Below, one piece after another: positions 1 through 7,380 of a stretch of DNA of 64,000 nucleotides. Location of the stretch: the NCBI RefSeq assembly GCF_036248275.1, contig NZ_CP109181.1, positions 5,518,001 to 5,582,000 of the forward strand. The letters run 5' to 3'. The notes below the pieces were generated by a model. It had not been told where the DNA came from, searched no databases, and was given only the letters and a program-made list of their open reading frames with translations. Made by a program: the position numbers and the translations under genes. Source of the stretch: Streptomyces sp. NBC_01716 (lineage in GTDB: Bacteria > Actinomycetota > Actinomycetes > Streptomycetales > Streptomycetaceae). The first letter of the stretch is position 1. Each line of letters opens with the position of its first letter.

Positions 1-204
1 CGGGAAATCATCACGGACACGGAGGACGGCCTCCTGGCACCCCCGGGCGACACGGACGCCCTGGCCGACCGCCTGCTGCGCCTGACGGGCAACCCCCGAC
101 TCCGGACCACCCTGGGCGACCGGGCCCGCGCGAACGTCCAGCGCTACTCGCAGTCCGAAATCCTGTGCCGGTGGCACGAGTTGTTCGACCTGCTGGACCG
201 GTAG
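1..204 (+). CDS. GT4-family glycosyltransferase, C-terminal fragment (5' end outside window)
   Basis: The frame is open from base 1 and ends with TAG after 67 residues. It reads as the C-terminal end of a GT-B/GT4 glycosyltransferase. The segment 'TDTEDGLLAPPGDTDALAD' matches the nucleotide-sugar binding end of the family, where a DG-L--P-gD---LA motif is followed by a helix with R-RA---V--YS. The acceptor sugar and pathway cannot be told from this fragment. The gene points toward the HemC-like gene 112 bp downstream but need not be linked to it. Confidence 0.75.
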   Translation, partial: REIITDTEDGLLAPPGDTDALADRLLRLTGNPRLRTTLGDRARANVQRYSQSEILCRWHELFDLLDR

Positions 205-316
205 GCCCTCCCGGGCAGTCCTTTCTGCTTGTCGTCAGCCGACGCACTGTCTGTATGTGCATGTCTCATCGGGTCATAGCCTGGTGGCATCTTCTCGTTT
301 CGGAGAGTTGGTCACC

Positions 317-1258
317 GTGGTTCAGTACTTTGTCGGATCGCGCGCAAGCAACCTTGCCAAGGCCCAGGTGCGCGAGTATCTCCGGCCCTTGCGTGAACGC
401 TTCCCGGACACCACATTCACGCACCGCGTGATTCTGGAAGAGGGCGACAAGGACCGTAAGTCGCTCCTGTCGAACGTTTCGGCGGTAAGCGGCTCAGCGT
501 TCAGCAGCGAGCAGGAAGCCGCATTGCTCCGTGGCGACGTCGACGTGGTTGTCCATTCGCTCAAGGACCTTCCTACGGCGAACCCCACCGGTCTTGAGCT
601 GCTTCCCCCGCCGGGGCGCGAGGATGTGCGAGACGCGTTGTGCGGTTCGACGCTCGCCGGGTTGCGGAAGGGAGCACGTGTCGGGACGGGTGCTCCTCGA
701 CGTATCGCGCAGCTTCTCGCGGTGCGGCCGGACATTGAGATCGTGCCGATCCGGGGAAATGTCCCGCCGCGCCTGAAGAAGATTGAGACGCAAGGACTTG
801 ACGCGGTGATCCTCGCTGCCGCTGGACTGCACAGGCTCGGACTGGACGACGCGATCGGCGAGTTGCTGCCGCTCGACCTGTTCCCGCCGAGCCCCGGACA
901 GGGAGCGTTGGGAATTCAGGTTCGTACGGACGAATCCTCGGCCTCGTTGCGCGCGGTCCTGTCCACGGTCGGTGATCTGGCCGTTGACGCGGGGATCAGG
1001 GCGGAGCGCGCGCTGCTCGCCGAGTTGCACGGCGGTTGCAGTGTGCCGGTGGGGGCGTACGGCGAGACTCTGCCCGACGGGGAAATCCGGCTGTTCGGTC
1101 AGGTCAGTTCGCTGGACGGCACCGAGCAGATTTCCGGGACGTTGTCCGGCCCGTCCGCCGAGCCGGAAAAGCTGGGCGCGGCCCCGGCCGCGATGCTCAT
1201 TGACCAGGGCGCGCATTCGATCCTTGACGCGGTGCGGGCCGCTCTCTCGGTCAGGTGA
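317..1258 (+). CDS. Hydroxymethylbilane synthase (porphobilinogen deaminase)-like protein, probable second copy
   Basis: This 313-residue protein has the HemC fold and length. HemC joins four porphobilinogen units into hydroxymethylbilane in the cytoplasm. Key residues are present: the catalytic Asp in HSLKD (D84), the RR pair at 128-129, RGN-PRL near 147-152, and the cofactor cysteine in HGGC (C241) that carries dipyrromethane. I chose the GTG at 317 because GGAGAG lies 9 nt upstream; a GTG at 257 is also in frame. The context is not the usual hemACDB cluster. The convergent neighbour is a HemB paralogue that has lost its catalytic lysines, and the stops overlap by 8 bp. It is therefore likely a specialised paralogue rather than the housekeeping enzyme. 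Family assignment is firm; the true substrate is unknown. Confidence 0.85.
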   Translation: MVQYFVGSRASNLAKAQVREYLRPLRERFPDTTFTHRVILEEGDKDRKSLLSNVSAVSGSAFSSEQEAALLRGDVDVVVHSLKDLPTANPTGLELLPPPGREDVRDALCGSTLAGLRKGARVGTGAPRRIAQLLAVRPDIEIVPIRGNVPPRLKKIETQGLDAVILAAAGLHRLGLDDAIGELLPLDLFPPSPGQGALGIQVRTDESSASLRAVLSTVGDLAVDAGIRAERALLAELHGGCSVPVGAYGETLPDGEIRLFGQVSSLDGTEQISGTLSGPSAEPEKLGAAPAAMLIDQGAHSILDAVRAALSVR

Positions 1259-2222
1259 GCTGCCGCGCGATGTCGAGCGCCGCGTAGGTGACGCTGCCGC
1301 TCGCACCTGCCCTCTTGAGCATGGTGAACAGCTCGACCAGTAGGCGCACGTCCCGCCTGCCCGTCTCGTCCGTACGCGTCATGGACGTGTATTCGCCGGA
1401 CACCGAGAACGGGAACAGGGGCGCGCGGGTGACTGACCGGAGCGTGGCGAGCACGTCCGCCGTGAACTGTGCGGGCTCCAGCAGGATCATGTCGGCTCCG
1501 ACTGCTTCCATGCGTAAGGCCGTGTCAACGAACTGATCGGCCCGTCCGGGGTTGATCTGGAACTCCCGGTTGATGCCCGCTCTGGGAGTGGCGCCCATCG
1601 TGAGCCGGAAGCCGTCATACAGGCTGGACCAGAAGATCACGTGCGGCATGACGGACACCCCGTCGTGCCCGGACTGGTCGAGTGCTTTCCGTGCGCCGGC
1701 GACCGTGCCGAGCACCATGGACGCGGGGCCGACGATGTCCGCGCCCGCTTCCGCGTGAACGACAGCCTGCCGTGACGTGATCTCCATGGTTCCGGGTACG
1801 TCGGGCCGCCCGTTGCGGTCGGCGAGGTAGCAGACTCCGTCGGCGGTGTAGGAGCACAGGCACGTTTCCGTCATGACCGCGAGGTCCGGAACGGTGTCCT
1901 TGCAGGCGTGTACGGCTCGGGCCATGAGCGAATCGGCTGCGAGCGAGATTTTCCCTGTGGCGTCGCGCTCAGACGACTCGGCGAACAGCTTCACGGACCT
2001 GATCCCGAGACGGGCGGCGTCGCGCATCACCGCGGGAATCTCGGCGAGCGTGACGGTGGGCATGGGCCGGTCGGCGGGCTCCTCGGTGACGAGCAGCACC
2101 ATGGACAGATCGGCGGGGGTGAGTATCTGCGGCTCCAGCAACCGCCGGACGGCCGCACGACTCCGTAAGGGAGTCGTCACCCTGGCGCCCCTTTGTGGTC
2201 GATGCTCGGCAGTAGCACTCAT
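1251..2222 (-). CDS. HemB (delta-aminolevulinate dehydratase)-like protein lacking both catalytic lysines
   Basis: This 323-residue protein aligns with HemB along its length. HemB condenses two 5-aminolevulinates to porphobilinogen through two Schiff-base lysines. The zinc cysteines are kept (C121, C123, C131 in TCLCSYT-DGVC), as is the SVSGEYTSM block that matches the canonical QVSGEYAM. Both lysines are gone: the MSYSxKFASxFYGPFR block reads MPHVIFWSSLYDGFR, and the MVKP block reads LLEP (Glu at 249). Normal dehydratase chemistry is therefore unlikely. The ATG at 2222 has AAGGGGA 7 nt upstream, which fits better than the ATG at 2255. It appears to be last in a minus-strand run with the two small Cys proteins upstream. 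The fold is sure; its function is not. Confidence 0.82.
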   Translation of the reverse strand: MSATAEHRPQRGARVTTPLRSRAAVRRLLEPQILTPADLSMVLLVTEEPADRPMPTVTLAEIPAVMRDAARLGIRSVKLFAESSERDATGKISLAADSLMARAVHACKDTVPDLAVMTETCLCSYTADGVCYLADRNGRPDVPGTMEITSRQAVVHAEAGADIVGPASMVLGTVAGARKALDQSGHDGVSVMPHVIFWSSLYDGFRLTMGATPRAGINREFQINPGRADQFVDTALRMEAVGADMILLEPAQFTADVLATLRSVTRAPLFPFSVSGEYTSMTRTDETGRRDVRLLVELFTMLKRAGASGSVTYAALDIARQLT

Positions 2223-2315
2223 GAGTCGTCCCCTTCTGTGATGTGTTTGCGACATGCATGGCCCGAGCGGCGAACGCCGCTGATCTCCACGCGGGCTGGT
2301 GGTGTGGTGGATGGG

Positions 2316-2921
2316 CTATGGGAGGTTTACGACGGTGACGTGTCGTAGTTGGCGGTGGAGGCGGGTGGCGAGCATGCCGGGGTGTTGGGGTTTGTTGTAG
2401 GGGAGGAGGGTGTCGGTGTCGGAGGTGTGCCAGCCGTGTTCGGTGAGGCGGTAGAGGGTGCCGGAGACTCCGTAGAGGTGGGGTTTGCGTACGCGTAGTA
2501 CGGCGTGTTGGGTGCGGCGGAGGAAGGGGCATTGGCGCAGGGAGAGTTGGACGTGCTCGGTGCAGAGGGGTGGCATGGCGGTGATGGATTTCTCGGGCCA
2601 GGTGGGGGGTGAGTCCGGGCGGCGCCAGTCGATGAAGAGCCAGCCGTGTTTGTTACGGTCGGCGGGCTGGGCGCAGATCTGGCAGAGGAGTTGTTCCATG
2701 CAGGCGCGTTGGCGGGCGGGGTGCAGGGAGTCGTAGCGGACGCGGCCGGGTTCGGCGGGTTCCTGCATGCGGATCCAGAGGTTTCCGTGCCGGTCGCGGT
2801 CGTCGGGGCGGGGGTGGGTGTAGGCGAGCCGGGGGCCTTTCGCGGTGAACTCCACGGTCAACTCGGCTTTGCGCGGGCCCACATCGGTGCTGCGCGCGGC
2901 GACGTAGGGGGTGGCGGGCAT
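2316..2921 (-). CDS. Conserved hypothetical Cys-rich protein (possible zinc-binding)
   Basis: I do not recognise a named family for this 201-residue protein. The middle holds a treble-clef-like spacing of cysteines (LCQICAQPAD, later PLCTEH and QCPFL), which suggests a bound zinc. The flanks are rich in Arg and His with WPEKS and YRLTEHGWHTS segments. The ATG at 2921 lies 2 nt after the stop of the upstream 68-residue gene, which argues for translational coupling; a longer in-frame start at 3020 would overlap that gene. A gap of 93 bp separates it from the HemB-like gene downstream on the same strand. The three genes plausibly form one transcript divergent from the HTH-TPR regulator. Confidence 0.6.
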   Translation of the reverse strand: MPATPYVAARSTDVGPRKAELTVEFTAKGPRLAYTHPRPDDRDRHGNLWIRMQEPAEPGRVRYDSLHPARQRACMEQLLCQICAQPADRNKHGWLFIDWRRPDSPPTWPEKSITAMPPLCTEHVQLSLRQCPFLRRTQHAVLRVRKPHLYGVSGTLYRLTEHGWHTSDTDTLLPYNKPQHPGMLATRLHRQLRHVTVVNLP

Positions 2922-2923
2922 CC

Positions 2924-3130
2924 CTATGCCTCCCCGTCGGAGTCGGTGGTGAGGCAGGCGGGGCAGTTCACGGCGCGCAGCCACACGTCGGTCACGCCGC
3001 TGGGATCGCCTGCTCCGCACACGGCCCGGCGGACGTGTCGGTCAACTACCCGCAGTCTGTGCACGGTTCGTACGTCGTCCCCGACCGTGCCCGCGACGGT
3101 CTCCTGCGCCTTGTCCGCCTTGGCGTTCAT
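2924..3130 (-). CDS. Small hypothetical protein with CPAC motif
   Basis: This 68-residue protein is first in the minus-strand run that leads to the HemB-like gene. It contains a single Cys near 'AVCGAG' and a CPAC pair near the C-terminus, so a small metal site is possible. No named family is recognised. Its stop (TAG) is followed after 2 nt by the ATG of the next gene, which is the main reason to believe it is real. It faces the HTH-TPR regulator across a 157-bp divergent promoter region. Confidence 0.5.
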   Translation of the reverse strand: MNAKADKAQETVAGTVGDDVRTVHRLRVVDRHVRRAVCGAGDPSGVTDVWLRAVNCPACLTTDSDGEA

Positions 3131-3287
3131 GTCTCTCGCTCCACTGTCTTTGCTACCTTCCGCATCGCGATCGGGTTGTTCGCTCTAGGCAACAGCGCGG
3201 TCACGCACAGCGGTACTGTTGGGAAGCGGACAAGGATTAAGAGCGTTAAGCGCTCGGTGCCACCGTGCATGGGGAGTTGAACGAACC
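3131..3287. promoter_or_regulatory. Divergent promoter region between the Cys-protein/HemB-like operon and the HTH-TPR regulator
   Basis: This 157-bp gap holds two short dyads that could be operators. One is GTTG-N11-CAAC around 3177-3195. The other is GAGCG-TTAAG-CGCTC at 3241-3255, about 33 bp before the regulator start. Neither matches an operator I know, and no confident -35/-10 pair was found. Confidence 0.35.
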
Positions 3288-4634
3288 GTGAGCATCAGCG
3301 AGCCGAATGCGGGCCTGGAGCGGCTGTACCGTGAGTCCGGTTGGACGCTTCGGCAGTGTGCGCAAGCGGTGAACCGAGTCGGGACGGAGGAGGGCGCCCC
3401 AACTCGATACCGTGCGCCTTCTGTCCATCAGTGGCTGGGCGGCAGCCTGCCGCGCGATGAGGTGCGACCGCTGATCTTGGAAGCGTTCGCCCGCAGGCTG
3501 GGGCGACCCGTCACGCATCTGGAAGCCGGTTTTCCGGCACCCAACGCTGGGGCGGAGGCAGGGCCTCGTGGCACCGTTGACGGGATCATCGATCTTGGAA
3601 GGTTGGACATGGATCCTTCCCGCCGCAGCGTGTTGAGCGCCACGCTCTTTTCTGCTGCCCTCGCGGTGCCGAACTGGCCGGATGTCGTGGGGCGCGTGGA
3701 GGCCTCGCAGCAAGGGGCCAGGACGCGTATAGGAATGTCCGACGTGGCTACGGTCTCCGCGATGACCGAGCAACTTTCGTCAATGGACGACCAGTTCGGG
3801 GGCCGCACCGCCAGGCCGCTCGCCGCCGCGTTTCTTGTGAACACCGTTGCCCCGTTCCTGCGGACCGACGGGCCGGAGGACGTACGCAAAGCGATGCTGT
3901 CCGCGGCGTCCGATCTCTGCTACCTGACGGGTTACATGGCTGTGGACGAGGGTTTGCACGGGCTCGCGCAGCGCTATTACCTCAAAGCGCTGGAGCTCGC
4001 CGGGGCTTCGGAAGATCACCTGACGTTCTGCACCACGCTTCGGGGTATGAGCGTGCAAGCCGTAGACCTGAATCAAGGCCCCGCCGCCATGCGGCTGGCG
4101 GACGCCGCCGCTGCGGCGTCCCCGCAGGCCGGCCCCCGGATGCGTGCCTTCCTGGCCGGGCAACAAGCGCATGCCGCCGCGCAGATCGGTGACCACCGTG
4201 GCGCGCGGACGTATTTGGCGCAAGCAGAAGTCGCGATGGACCGTGCGGAATCCCGGAGTAAGGCATTCGGCTCGTACGACCCGGCTTCGCTCAATTACCA
4301 CACCAGCCAAGTGCGCTTTGAAATGGGCGACTTGACCGGCGCTGTCGCCGCCATGCAGGAATCCGACAAGCTGCGGTACAGCGTCTATCGCCGCACACGC
4401 GTCAAGGAACGGGCGATCCTCGCGGAGCGGCAACTGAGCATCGGGCACCTCGAAGCCGCCTGCGCGACCTGGGGTCTCGCCCTTGATGACTACCCGCATG
4501 TCAACTCAGGCCGTATCGACAAGCGCATGGCCGACATGTTCGGCCTCATCGGGCCACATCTGAGGAATCACGATGCGCAGGCCCTGTACGAGCGCGCACG
4601 AACCATTGTCCGTCCCGAGCTGATCCCCGTTTAG
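3288..4634 (+). CDS. HTH (XRE-like) transcriptional regulator with C-terminal TPR-type repeats
   Basis: This is a 448-residue Streptomyces-type regulator. The N-terminal 70-80 residues look like a helix-turn-helix domain (GWTLRQCAQAVNRVG, then SVHQWLGGSLP). A linker with LDMDPSRRSVLSATLFSAALAVP follows, then about 300 residues of helical, alanine-rich repeats of TPR type. Such proteins often bind a small ligand or peptide and control a neighbouring operon. I chose the GTG at 3288; an in-frame ATG at 3219 would add 23 residues of unlikely sequence. It diverges from the Cys-protein/HemB-like operon and is the most likely regulator of it. The ligand is unknown. Confidence 0.75.
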   Translation: MSISEPNAGLERLYRESGWTLRQCAQAVNRVGTEEGAPTRYRAPSVHQWLGGSLPRDEVRPLILEAFARRLGRPVTHLEAGFPAPNAGAEAGPRGTVDGIIDLGRLDMDPSRRSVLSATLFSAALAVPNWPDVVGRVEASQQGARTRIGMSDVATVSAMTEQLSSMDDQFGGRTARPLAAAFLVNTVAPFLRTDGPEDVRKAMLSAASDLCYLTGYMAVDEGLHGLAQRYYLKALELAGASEDHLTFCTTLRGMSVQAVDLNQGPAAMRLADAAAAASPQAGPRMRAFLAGQQAHAAAQIGDHRGARTYLAQAEVAMDRAESRSKAFGSYDPASLNYHTSQVRFEMGDLTGAVAAMQESDKLRYSVYRRTRVKERAILAERQLSIGHLEAACATWGLALDDYPHVNSGRIDKRMADMFGLIGPHLRNHDAQALYERARTIVRPELIPV

Positions 4635-4741
4635 CCGCGACTCGTTCCTGAGCCCGGTCGGTTCGTTGGGCCTTGCAGCCGATGGCACGTAGCAATGGCG
4701 AGGAGAACTCTCCCCGCCACTCTCAACGTATAGCGCACCGG

Positions 4742-4760
4742 GGGGCTTGCCACAAGACCC
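4742..4760 (+). promoter_or_regulatory. Rifamycin-associated element (RAE)
   Basis: The sequence GGGGCTTGCCACAAGACCC is a 19-bp imperfect inverted repeat (GGG-CTTG-N3-CAAG-CCC) that ends 56 bp before the rph start. It agrees in length, symmetry and placement with the RAE described upstream of rifamycin-inactivating genes in actinomycetes. The match was made from memory of the consensus. A TTGCCA inside the element with CAGAAT 19 bp downstream could serve as -35/-10. Confidence 0.75.
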
Positions 4761-4816
4761 GGGGTACCCCGCAGAATCGTCCGCCGACGCCATAACCTGC
4801 GGAAACGGGGCACCAC

Positions 4817-7342
4817 GTGCGTGAGCGGTATGTGCTGGATCTTCAAGAGGTTGACGAGACGCAGGGCGCGGTCGTCGGCGGCAAAGGTGCGAACCTCGGC
4901 GCGCTGGTGCGGATCGACGGGATCCGGGTGCCAGGTGGCTTCTGTGTGACCACGGATGCGTTCCGGCGGGTCGTCGCGGATGCGCCGTCGGTCGGCGAGC
5001 AGCTCGATGAGTTGTCGCGCGTGGGCCCCGACGACCGGGAGGCGATCCGCACCCTCAGCGCGGGGCTTCGCCGGACCGTCGAAGGGGCCGCCGTCCCCGG
5101 CGATCTCGCGGTCGAAGTCACCCGTGCCCTCGGCAGGTTCGGCGAGCGGGCCGCTTGGGCCGTCCGGTCCAGTGCGACGGCGGAGGATCTGCCGACCGCC
5201 TCCTTCGCCGGTCAGCAGGACTCGTATCTGAACGTCGTCGGGGCGGCGGAGATCCTCCGGCACATCAGCCGGTGCTGGGCCTCGCTGTTCACCGAGCGGG
5301 CCGTGGTCTACCGGCGGCGCAACGGCATCGACCACCGCACGGTCCAGATGGCCGTGGTCGTGCAGCGGATGGTCCTCCCGCAGGCGGCCGGGGTCCTGTT
5401 CACCGCCGACCCCGTCACGGGCGACCGGAAGGTCGCCACCGTGGACGCCGGCTTCGGTCTTGGCGAGGCCCTGGTCTCCGGTCTGGTGAACCCGGACGTC
5501 TTCAAGGTGCGGCACGGCGAAGCGGTGATCGACTCGCAGCGGCGGGAGCAGCCCGCGCTCACGGATGCGCAGGTCGTACAACTCGTTGAGCTCGGGCGGC
5601 GGATCGAAGCGTACTTCGGGCGCCCGCAGGACATCGAATGGTGTCTGGCCGACGACGGCTTCCAGATCGTTCAGAGCCGGCCGATCACGACGCTGTTCCC
5701 CGTCCCCGAGACCCGCGACCAAGAGAATCACGTCTACGTCTCCGTCGGCCATGGGCAGATGATGACCGACCCCATGAAGCCCCTGGGGCTGTCCATGTGG
5801 CAATTGACGGCCATGGTGCCGATGCACGAGGCCGGCGGGAGGCTGTTCGTCGATGTCACCCGGCGCCTCGCCTCGCCCGCGAGCCGCGCCGGCCTTCTGG
5901 ACGTCATGGGGAAAGGCGATCCGCTGATCAGGGACGCTCTGGAGACCGTCCTCGACCGTGATGGCTTCATCCCGTCGCTTCCGGACAGGCCGCCCGTCGG
6001 CCGTGCGTCCGACCCCGTCGAGCCCGATCCCGCCGTCGTCATCGAGCTGATCGAGCGCAGCCAGGCGTCCGTCGACGCCCTGGAGCGCGACATCCGGACG
6101 AAGACCGGACCGGCGCTGTTCGACTTCCTGCTCGCGGCCTTCGAGGAGCACAAGCGGGTCCTCGGTGACCCGCTGAGCCATCAGGCGATCATGGCGGGGA
6201 TGGAGGCCACATGGTGGCTCAACGACAAGTTGCGGGAGTGGCTGGGCGAGAAGAACGCGGCCGACACACTGACGCTCTCCGCCCCCGGCAACATCACCTC
6301 GGAGATGGGGCTCGCGCTGCTCGACGTCGCGGACGTGATCCGCCCGTGGCCGGAGGTGGTGGCGTTCCTGCGGGGCGTCGAGTCCGTCGAGGACGAGGGA
6401 TTCCTGCACGAGCTGGCGAAGCTCACGGGCGGGACCGAGGCGTGCGACGCCATCGAGGGCTACCTCGACCGGTACGGCATGCGCTGCGTAGGCGAGATCG
6501 ACATCACGAGACCACGGTGGCGCGAGCGCCCCACCACACTCGTGCCCGTAATCCTCGACAACGTCAGGAACTTCGCGCCGGGCGCCGCCGCGCACCGCTT
6601 CGAGCAGGGCCGTCGGAAGGCACGGAAGAAGGAACAGGACGTGCTCGCACGCCTGCGGGCCCTGCCGGACGGAGGCCGGAAAGCAGACGAGACGAAGCGG
6701 ATGATCGACCGCGTCAGAAGCTTCGCCGGATACCGGGAGTACCCGAAGTACGGCATCGTCAGCCGCTACTTCGTCTACAAGCGGGCCCTGCTGGCGGAGG
6801 CCGAGCGCCTCGTGCGGGCCCATGTGCTTTCTGAGAAGGAGGACATCTTCTACCTCACGTTCCCGGAGCTCCACGAGGTCGTGCGCTCGAACCAGATGGA
6901 CGGCCGGCTCATCCAGCGGCGCAAGGACGCGTTCCGCTCGTACCAGGCGCTCACCCCGCCCCGGGTGCTCACCTCGGACGGTGAGGCCCTCAGCGGCGCG
7001 TACCGGCGCGACGACGTGCCCGCCGGTGCCCTGGTCGGCCTGCCGGTCTCGGCCGGGACCGTAGAGGGAAGGGCCCGCGTCATCCTGGACATGGCGGATG
7101 CCGATCTCGAAGCGGGCGACATCCTGGTCACGGCCTTCACGGACCCCAGCTGGTCGCCGCTGTTCGTCGGAATCACGGGCCTGGTGACGGAGGTGGGCGG
7201 CCTGATGACCCATGGCGCGGTGATCGCCCGGGAGTACGGCCTGCCGGCCGTCGTGGGCGTGGAGCGGGCCACGCGGCTGATCCGGGACGGACAGTGGATC
7301 CGCGTGCACGGAACCGACGGGTACGTCGAGATCCTGCCCTGA
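4817..7342 (+). CDS. rph: Rifampicin phosphotransferase (PEP-synthase-like)
   Basis: This 841-residue protein has the Rph order. It starts with an N-terminal ATP-grasp domain (GGKGANLGAL near residue 23, then AVRSSATAEDLPTASFAGQQ). A rifampicin-binding middle domain follows, and a C-terminal swivelling phosphohistidine domain ends the protein. The catalytic histidine is in GGLMTHGAVIAREYG (H799). The enzyme transfers the beta-phosphate of ATP to the ansa-chain hydroxyl of rifamycins and so inactivates them. PEP synthase itself has a C-terminal PEP-binding domain that is missing here, which favours Rph. The start is GTG. The RAE upstream implies induction by rifamycins. The gene is monocistronic and convergent with the glycosyltransferase beyond it. 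Confidence 0.9.
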   Translation: MRERYVLDLQEVDETQGAVVGGKGANLGALVRIDGIRVPGGFCVTTDAFRRVVADAPSVGEQLDELSRVGPDDREAIRTLSAGLRRTVEGAAVPGDLAVEVTRALGRFGERAAWAVRSSATAEDLPTASFAGQQDSYLNVVGAAEILRHISRCWASLFTERAVVYRRRNGIDHRTVQMAVVVQRMVLPQAAGVLFTADPVTGDRKVATVDAGFGLGEALVSGLVNPDVFKVRHGEAVIDSQRREQPALTDAQVVQLVELGRRIEAYFGRPQDIEWCLADDGFQIVQSRPITTLFPVPETRDQENHVYVSVGHGQMMTDPMKPLGLSMWQLTAMVPMHEAGGRLFVDVTRRLASPASRAGLLDVMGKGDPLIRDALETVLDRDGFIPSLPDRPPVGRASDPVEPDPAVVIELIERSQASVDALERDIRTKTGPALFDFLLAAFEEHKRVLGDPLSHQAIMAGMEATWWLNDKLREWLGEKNAADTLTLSAPGNITSEMGLALLDVADVIRPWPEVVAFLRGVESVEDEGFLHELAKLTGGTEACDAIEGYLDRYGMRCVGEIDITRPRWRERPTTLVPVILDNVRNFAPGAAAHRFEQGRRKARKKEQDVLARLRALPDGGRKADETKRMIDRVRSFAGYREYPKYGIVSRYFVYKRALLAEAERLVRAHVLSEKEDIFYLTFPELHEVVRSNQMDGRLIQRRKDAFRSYQALTPPRVLTSDGEALSGAYRRDDVPAGALVGLPVSAGTVEGRARVILDMADADLEAGDILVTAFTDPSWSPLFVGITGLVTEVGGLMTHGAVIAREYGLPAVVGVERATRLIRDGQWIRVHGTDGYVEILP

Positions 7343-7380
7343 ACCGGCCGGGAGGCCCGGAAGTCCGCGCCGGATGCGGC

